Below, piece by piece: positions 56,800-64,000 of a stretch of 64,000 bases of DNA (within the stretch, counting starts at the first letter, position 1; each line of letters begins with the position of its first letter). The stretch is from assembly GCA_011799875.1 (NCBI GenBank), contig CM022299.1, positions 333,668,409 to 333,732,408 of the forward strand, given 5' to 3'. Position numbers and translations under genes: made by a program. The notes under the pieces were generated by a model. It worked only from the letters and a program-made list of their open reading frames with translations. It was not told the DNA's origin and did no database searches. The stretch is from Thinopyrum elongatum (taxonomy: Eukaryota; Streptophyta; Magnoliopsida; Poales; Poaceae).

Positions 56800-59273
56800 C
56801 TATGGGACCAAAACCAAAGATGACAACACTTGAAACTATGATTATGCCTAGCTAGGGGCGTAAAACAATAGCACTAGTTGGGAGGCAAACCCAAAAGTTA
56901 TCTTTTAATTTTTTGTATTCCTTTCTGTATTTCAATAAATATACAATTATGCTACTGTTATGATTGTGTTTTAGTGTTTTAATTACTGTTTGAGCCAAGT
57001 AAAGCCTTTGGGATGATTTGGGTGATAGTTGCTTTGATTCTGTGCATTAACAGAAACTTTTGCGTCCACTAGCAGAATTGTTAAAATTTGCTGGAGCGTG
57101 ATAAATTCTGAATTTATTACACATGATTGATGTACAAATTGCCCACGTTTTCCTAATTTTTCAGAATTTTTGGAGTTACAGAAGTATGGTCAAAGTTCAG
57201 ATTACTACAGATTGTTCTGTTTTTGACAGATTCTGTTTTCCTTGCATTGTGTGCTTATTTTGATGAATCTACGGATTGTATCGGGGGGGGGGGAGTATAA
57301 GCCATGGTAAAGTTAGAATACAGTAGGTATAATGCAATAACAAAATATGAATGGGTTTGCAACAGTACTTAAAGTGGTGATTTGCTTTATTATACTAACG
57401 GATCTCATGAGGTTTTGTTAAGTTTTGTGTGATTGAAGTTTTCAAGTTTTGGGTGAGATCACGATGGATGAAGGAATAAGGAGTTTCAAGAGCCTAAGCT
57501 TGGGGATGCCTGAGGCACCCCAAGGTAAAATTCAAGGACTCCCAAGCAACTAAGCTTGGGGATGCCCTAGAAGGCATCCCCTCTTTCTTCTAACGACCAC
57601 CGGTAATTTTACTTGGAGCTATATTTTTATTCGTCACATATCTTGAGTTTTGCTTGGAGCATCTTGTATTATATGAGTCTTTGCTTTGTTTGATTTTTAG
57701 TTTGTCACAATCATCCTTTCTGAACACACTTGTTTGAGAGAGCCACACGCATATCATGATTTGCTAGAATACTCTATGTGCTTCACTTAAATCTTTTGAG
57801 CTAGGCAGTTGCTCTAGTACTTCACTTATATCTTTTTGAGCACGGTGGTGGTTACATTTTAAAGAAATATGCTCTCGTACTTCACTTATATTATTTTGAG
57901 AGCTGGAAATTTTTAAAGAAATATGCTCTCATGTTTCACTTATATTATTTTGAGAGTTGATTTTTTTGAAGAAATACTTATGCTCTCATGCGTCACTTTG
58001 ATCTTTTTGAGAGTTAAGAATGGTAATGGTAATTTGCACGAGATATGAATTTGGTCCCGATGTGATAGATATCCAAGGGGGATATAATAAAAACTTCAAT
58101 GAAGATAATTGGATATTATAAACTTGATTCCTTGCAATAGTTTTGCGATATGGAGATAGTGATATGTGGGTCATGTTGTTGAGTAATCATGCTTTAGTAA
58201 GAATATTGGTGTTAAGGTTTGTGATTCCCTATGCATGCATGTAAAGTCAATAGTTATGCAATGAAATTATATCCTACTTATGGTGCATTATTCGGTGTTA
58301 ATTATGTTCAATGCACGTTTATGACCGTTTTCGTTTTTTTGGTTGGTTGCTTCTCAATCTATTTGCTAGCTTTCACTTGTACTAAGAGGGAATACTGCTT
58401 GTGCATCCAACTCCTTAAACCCAAAGTTGTGCCAAATGAGTCCACCATACCTACCTATATGCGGTATTTCCATGCCGGTCCAAGTAAATTTGTATGTGCC
58501 AATTCATGAAGCGGCAGGGGGTGGCCAATATTTTCCATGCTAGGTATTTTATTCTCACGCTGAGTGTTTATTCACTTTTCATTGCACGAGAGTGTGGCAG
58601 GTAATAGGGATGCCCAGTCCTGAAATGAAAAAAATCTTGGAAAGTGTTGGTAAGGAAGGCACCCGTGGATACGGCCAACCATGGATTGTGAAAGAATGAT
58701 GAAAAGGAAATAAACTTTACTTTTTGTTTGGGAACCGCCTATAATTTGTCTAGCATGGAAGATATTGAGATTTCTCGGTCGTTTTCGTTGACAGGAAAAG
58801 CATGCCTCTCAAAACAATTTTATCTCTCAATTTAAGCTCTGGCACCTCTACAGATCTCTGCTTCCCTCTGCGAAGGGCCTATCTATTTAATTTTATGTAA
58901 TTTTTATTTTTATTTTGAGTCTCCATCTTCTCTTATAAAGCACCAACTAGGAAACACTATTGACATACTTGTGTATTGGATGTAGTTAATATTTGAGTGT
59001 GTTTCATGAATGGATCAATGATTGAGCATAATGGGCTAGGGATAACTTTCTTTAGCATTGATATTTTGAAAGACATAGTTGCTTGTTGATATGCTTAAGT
59101 ATTGATGTCTTCATGCCAAATTATAGAATATTGTTTTGAATCATTCAAGTCCACATGTCCATGCTACAAAGAAAAGAATATATGATGAATATGTTAGGTA
59201 GCATTCCACATAAAAAATTCTGTTTTTATCATTTACCTACTCGAGCACGAGCAGGAATTAAGTTAGGGGATGC
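56800..59273 (+). other. Sabrina-2 3' non-coding region (copy B)
   Basis: No reading frame of interest. It holds a hairpin with a 9-bp stem (57558-57566 and 57573-57581), five diverged CTTCACTTATAT..TTTTGAGAG repeat units at about 57773-58015, a poly-G run near 57285 and the purine-rich tract TTAGGGGATGC before the 3' LTR. Matches 15896-18151 of copy A. Confidence 0.82.
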
Positions 59274-59350
59274 TAATACGTCTCCAACGTATCTATAATT
59301 TTTTATTGTTCCATGCTATTATATTAACGATCTTAGATGTTTTATATACA
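59274..59350 (+). repeat. Sabrina-2 3' LTR, left part (copy B)
   Basis: The first 77 bases of the 3' LTR, beginning TAATACG as in copy A, up to the A at 59350 where Helitron-1 begins. Confidence 0.9.
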
Positions 59351-59870
59351 CTAGCACACATGCCCGTGCGTTGCAACGGGATGAAAAATCGAATGCCCCT
59401 AGCCCAATAAGCATGTTCAAGACCCCATAGGTCCACGTCCGTTCTTCAAAAATGAAAAAAAAAGAGTGAAATGAGGTGGATACGGGATGGATGACCGACA
59501 AGTAGAAAAACATTCTTCATCTTACTTTCATTTCTAACAAAATGAGATAGACAGATAAAGTTGTACGAAGTATTCTAAAAAAGTGTGTAGCTACACAGGA
59601 ACTGACCATTGTAGAATGCATACATAACATTATCTAGCCAACCATTTTGTAATGATATGTTCACAAATTTTAATTGTATTATAATTACTGGCCCATGTAT
59701 TATTCTATCCCATAGAAACCATAGAACAAGAAGCAACAGAACGCAATTGATCAGCATACTCTGAATCAGTTCATACATATACACTCTATAATAGAAATTC
59801 AGATCATATACTTTCAGCTTCCACTACAAATAAATTGCATTTAGGAATGCTGCGTTGGTCGGTTCGTCCA

Positions 59871-60330
59871 TTAGAAAAAGCAGGCCACCATCCTGAAAGC
59901 CAAGACCACCACCGTCATCTTATTGTGGTCGCGGTGAAACTGGAAGAAGGAGCGCAGGCGCGACCATAGGTTGGATGCTGCCATGTCCATCTTCAGCAGA
60001 TCGTTGGCTGAGGTCGAGAGCCTCGAAGGCGTCTGAGCCAAGGAAAAGCGCACGCGCATCATAGATGCTAACTCCTCAGCCTAAATGGAAAAAAAAAAAT
60101 CAACTTCGTCAGCCCACGGAAAGGTGCCAGGTTAATCCAATATGTGCCACTTGCTGGTGTAAAAACATGGAGCAATGACGCATGCATGTTAAGGAAACTA
60201 TCTATAAAATCATAATTGGATTAAAATTAGATAGCTAGTATCGGTCTGTAGTCTTGTCATCCTAATTATACAAAAGCAAAGGTTCAGCATTGAGCTTTGA
60301 TTTACCTCCATTATCCCCATGATACTGGTC
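59871..60330 (-). pseudogene. Captured host-gene exons in Helitron-1 (copy B), unidentified
   Basis: Same two-exon structure as 18748-19206: last exon open from 60080 down to the stop near 59871 (MMRVRFSLAQTPSRLSTSAN onward), acceptor TTTAG at 60081-60085 and a GTAAAT donor about 225 bases upstream. Substitutions against copy A include His to Arg twice; the frame stays open. Confidence 0.55.
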
Positions 60331-60765
60331 TTTGTGATGAACTAAATAGACAATTGGGATGCTGGGATGATTCATGATTGATTGATAAGATCAGTTTCTC
60401 AAGTCTCAACAACTACCTTTATGCATGAGAGCATGGGTAACATAATTTTTTTTCCCAAACCAGTCCTGTTTGTATGTGTATTCTGTAGGCTTATTTCCCT
60501 CTAAAATTGAGAGACATCCACCCTTCTAGTCTCCTATCCCTCTGAACATCTATTAAACATCCACAAATCTGCTTTTGGAGTAGGAAATTATAATCCAAAA
60601 ATAAGGAAATTAGAACTTAGTGAGTCTTACCAATCTACATAACAAATTTTGATTTATCCATTACCGATTAATTGTAACAACAAAAAAAATCCAGTCAACT
60701 CACACCTCAAATCTTGGGGCGTACGTGGTCTGTTGAAGCCACAAACATAAATTAGGTAGGACCAT

Positions 60766-61690
60766 ATCATGTGAAGTTCAAACGGAAAATTAAGACTCAA
60801 TTTGCCTGTCTGACACTTACCAGTTTACTACTTCTCAAGCCTTCCTTTTTTCCTTGCCAGACACCAATCAGCCCCGACATCATCAAGGGCAGCAGTGATG
60901 AGGACGATCCGTGCGTATCGACGGTAGCGACACCGTCAAGAAGGTGGGCTCAGCTGCCTATGAGGCGGAGGGAGATCATCCTTCGAAGTCTAGGACGCAT
61001 GTCTACGCCTTATACAACATGATGGCGACGTGGAGGTACGCGACGGCAGCATCTGCTTCCCTCAGCACCCAAGGTTGGCGCTCCACTCCGAGGCGCATGG
61101 CCGCTCCAAGCCATCGAGTCACCTGCACGCCGTTACGGCCGCCACCGTGTCGTCGATGCACCCGTACACGCCACAACGCACGTACGTGCTTCACGCGATC
61201 GACGGCCACGACCGGAGCATGGTCCATGCCCACGTTGGGCCATTCCAGTTTCCATTGCTAGTCACCACGTACTGCCTGAGTGCCCACCGCCGGAGACGGT
61301 GAAGGCCATGGAGATCGCCTTGTTGCTGTCATCGACGGTGAAGGAGATGGAGATCCCCTCGTTGCTGTCGCCGACCGTGCTAGGACAGAGCCGAAGAGCG
61401 AGAAACTTCCGCCGAGTTACTACATGACATCTATGAGGAAGTATCGAGGTAGGGATTAGAGCTCGACCCGTACGACCTGATTGGGATGGGCGGTGCTGCT
61501 CCTGGTTTTTGTTAAGGACGTTGAATAGAGTTTGTATTTGAAAGAGTTGATTGCTTCGATAGCGCTTTGGTTTAAAGACAAGATGTGGAGAAGTACATAA
61601 TCTTCTGTCAGACTCTTGGACCTATAGGAACCAGTGGAGGATTACGATACGCACGAAGGGAACACATCAGAGACCTAAGCGGACAAAGCA
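60766..61690 (+). other. GC-rich captured-looking segment in Helitron-1 (copy B)
   Basis: Equivalent of 19640-20340 and the short AT-rich part before Helitron-2. Several overlapping frames on both strands stay open because of GC content; no motif is recognised and no strand can be chosen. Confidence 0.35.
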
Positions 61691-64000
61691 TCTCCACTAC
61701 TATTAAACAATCAAACAAGAACTTTTTTAGTGCACCCCGCTAAATGTACACCGGTTAATTAGCACCGTCTGATTATCTAAATCAATGAAATCTAACAGAT
61801 TAGATTAATCTGATGAGTTATCAGGGTGCAATTAGCAATTATAATAGGCTGACCACCACTCCACGGGCAGATGAAAACTTCCCCTCCGTCAGTTTCTCTC
61901 TCCTAAACAGATAAAGAAATCAGCAATCAATTCCTAATTAATAGGGATGACATTATAGCTAATGCTTGAAACCAGGCGTATGTGATCCATGCAAACCGGC
62001 TACTCCCGCATCAATTCCTCGCCCAATCAACGCCTCCATAGTCTGCATGCATTTGTTGTTACGGAGGGGAGAGATTTTTGCGTGTGAGAGAAAGCCACCA
62101 CTGTCTCTGCCACCAACGACGCACGAGCCACCTGAGGTCGCGGGCGCTGCCGCCGCGTTCGCTTCCGAGGGTAGGCGAAAGACGCAAATGTTGCTGCCAA
62201 GGATCGGGGCACTTGCCCGCGGCCTTGGCCATCCTCGCGATGGCGCCAGCACCGCCCGCCCCTCCTACCCACGCTACGCTGCTGCTCCCGCACATCTCCA
62301 AGCGGCCTTTGCGGGAGTGACGACTGATGACGCAGCAGGCGCAGTGAGCCGGTGCATCTCGACATCGTCTCCATCCTTCGCTCCGCCTCATCGACGCCGG
62401 AGCAGGTCATCTCCTCCGACTGCATGCCCACCATGGAGGCCATCTCCTCCAACCGTGCTCCCCACCGTCTCCCTTCTTGATCCGATCTGACCCTAGGGAA
62501 CTTTTGCAGGCCTCGAGGTCAATCCTTCTCCCCATAACTTCAGCGATCTTAGACAGACAAAGGATATGGTCTGTACTAATATAAGACGAGAAATTATTTC
62601 TGTAACACTTGATCTTGGGTCTGCACTTGCTAACAGAGATGTAGCCAAAACAAAGCCACGAGCCTTTCTACTGAATGTAAACATACTCTGCAGATGTGCG
62701 CCCATCTTTTAATGTGAGGTCTGTACTATCCAGTGCAGATTATTTACTATGTCTCGGATTGTGAATGTATAGTTCAATTTCATAATTTTAACCTTTCAAG
62801 TTATTGGTGTCTGCACATGATTTTAACATCTCCAGTTTCCTTTCAAGTTATTGGGATGTTGCTTTAACAGTTGTCATGTACTGCTTATTATTTGCACCAT
62901 AATCTCACAATTCTGAATTTAATCTTTTTAGTTGACTAGCATCACATTTTTTTATTGTGACCTCATGCTTAAATAGTTAAATTTGGCAGGTTGCAGAAAT
63001 TCGAATTCACTATCACTGAGAATAAGTATATATTTTGTGGGGTCACTGAATTCTTCTTCTCAGGAATTTGCGGCTTACATTGCTAATACTTGATCCTCGA
63101 TAGCCATGTTATTTTCCTCCATGTTGGTCATGCCAAAAAAGTATAGAGGTGAGTATTTGGTCCTCCATTAATCATGTACGTCCTTACTGAAACTGAATGC
63201 AGTTTTTTTTGGCTCAAGGGCGAGTCTGCACCAATCCACCATGCTCTGATTTTATTGAAAAAGATCGTGCTCGCGGTATCTTTTTCACTCAGGACTGGGT
63301 ATCGTTGCCAGGTGTTATACCGGTAGCTTCAGGTGGTATGAGTTAGGGCGATCACCTACAATGCGATGGCCAAACCTATATTATAGGTTAATTCACTTTT
63401 GAATTTTTTATGGGCTTTATGATTAACTTATCATTATTCCATTGCACAATTTTCAATCCATATCAAAATGTTAGTTGACATATTCATTGTGCTTTCGCTG
63501 GAATCATGGTATCATTTTACGACAGATTTATGTTCTGTCATACTATATGTAGGCAATTGGTATGATTCTTTTTAAGTCGAAAGTGTCGGTGCGGAGCTAG
63601 GAGAAAATACATACATTCTAGAATGTTTGATTCCCTTTTTAGAATCAATTACACGTCATTTGGAGGGCATACATTGTTTATATATTGTATTTGTATAGAA
63701 CCAGTTCTTTGCATATGTGACTAAACTTGATGCAGACTTGATCCTGGTGTGACTTTTTTACCCATGATAATGAACCTCTGTTGTTCTTGTGCGGTTGAAG
63801 GGGAATCATGTATCGGCATAACAAATATACCAAATGATATTTCATTGACAAGCCACATATAAATCAAAGTCAAAATTAGGCATATATTATGATGCAAAGG
63901 TAATCTTATATTAGTGTTCCCTTGATATTTCTTTTTTTAGCCTCTATTGCAGTCTGCACCGCTGCAAGAATGGAATTAATTTTGTTATATATAAATGCTA
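61691..64000 (+). mobile_element. Helitron-2 candidate (copy B, runs off window)
   Basis: Starts TCTCCACTACTATTAAAC at 61691 after an A, as in copy A. The candidate 3' end is beyond the window. It holds the GC-rich captured-looking piece at 61966-62716 with the TTTTGCAG acceptor at about 62509. Confidence 0.5.
61966..62716 (+). pseudogene. Captured gene piece in Helitron-2 (copy B), unidentified
   Basis: Matches 20840-21590: GC-rich exon-like stretch, acceptor-like TTTTGCAG, then an open segment with SDLRQTKDMVCTNIRREIIS, ending at a stop near 62708. Function unknown. Confidence 0.45.

Larger units (their letters stand above)
39687..64000 (+). repeat. Segmental duplication, copy B
   Basis: Second copy of 1-22874. 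It runs off the right edge of the window inside Helitron-1. It keeps longer reading frames than copy A in the Tat-1 and Copia parts and contains the 1512 bp (55506-57017) that copy A shows as 210 N. The matching sequence may begin further left, at 36970, because copy A starts inside Tat-1 at the window edge and the missing Tat-1 part cannot be seen there. Confidence 0.97.
52971..64000 (+). mobile_element. Sabrina-2 Athila-type element with Helitron insertion (copy B, runs off window)
   Basis: 5' LTR 52971-54489, primer-binding site about 54500-54519, gag and protease 54710-56790, 3' non-coding region to 59273, 3' LTR start 59274-59350, then Helitron-1 to the window end. CCACT precedes it. This copy supplies the part missing in copy A and shows that no reverse transcriptase or integrase lies between the protease and the 3' LTR. 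Confidence 0.95.
59351..64000 (-). mobile_element. Helitron-1 (copy B, runs off window)
   Basis: The 3' end (CTAG at 59351-59354 and the CCCGT..ACGGG hairpin at 59363-59380) is at the left; the 5' TC end lies beyond the window. Content matches 18229-22874 of copy A with about 1% difference, mostly transitions and run-length changes. Confidence 0.9.

Overview
This is intergenic nuclear DNA of a large-genome grass, almost certainly a Triticeae species (wheat, Aegilops, barley or rye group). The evidence is the nested pile of LTR retrotransposons whose ends I recognise from that group: a BARE/WIS/Angela-type Copia LTR, three Athila-type (Sabrina-like) LTRs beginning TGATACGTCTCCAACG, Tat-type Gypsy elements carrying a second RNase H, a Sirevirus-like Copia, and Helitrons with TC...CTAG ends. 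I see no intact host gene, tRNA, rRNA or CRISPR.

Layout, with host-guest relations. Tat-1 (minus) at 1-5324 is joined to a truncated Sirevirus-like Copia (5325-9676). The Copia sits in Tat-2 (minus, 9677-11832), which sits in a minus-strand Sabrina-like LTR fragment (11833-12371), which interrupts Tat-3 (minus, 12372-13150 and 25659-25832). Tat-3 is also split by Sabrina-2 (13151-25653, target-site duplication CCACT on both sides). The 3' LTR of Sabrina-2 holds Helitron-1 (18229-24167), which seems to hold a second Helitron (20565-23543); both carry unidentified host-like sequence. From 25833 comes an Angela-type Copia LTR plus leader, interrupted by Sabrina-3 (minus, 28411-36518). Sabrina-3 in turn holds a 4321-bp solo LTR (30260-34580, target-site duplication CTTGT) and, at 36519-36969, a truncated relative of that LTR. 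At 36970 the sequence changes abruptly to the 3' part of Tat-1, now in fuller form (36970-45103), and the whole series repeats to the window end.

The dominant feature is therefore a segmental duplication: 1-22874 matches 39687-64000 in the same order and orientation, about 40-41 kb apart. From about 7660 onward the two copies differ by roughly 0.3-1% (by eye, mostly transitions), so they are real but recent paralogues, haplotypes or homeologues. Before 7660 copy A instead differs from copy B by dense single-base indels, which looks like unpolished long-read sequence. Copy A also has a 210-N gap where copy B has 1512 bp.

Coding capacity is all transposon-derived and decayed. The best preserved is the Tat-1 gag-pol of copy B (44124 down to 37781), recognisable from gag to integrase but broken by seven in-frame stops and one frameshift. 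Sabrina-2 has gag and protease only. Family names are from memory of LTR ends and domain architecture; no database search was possible.
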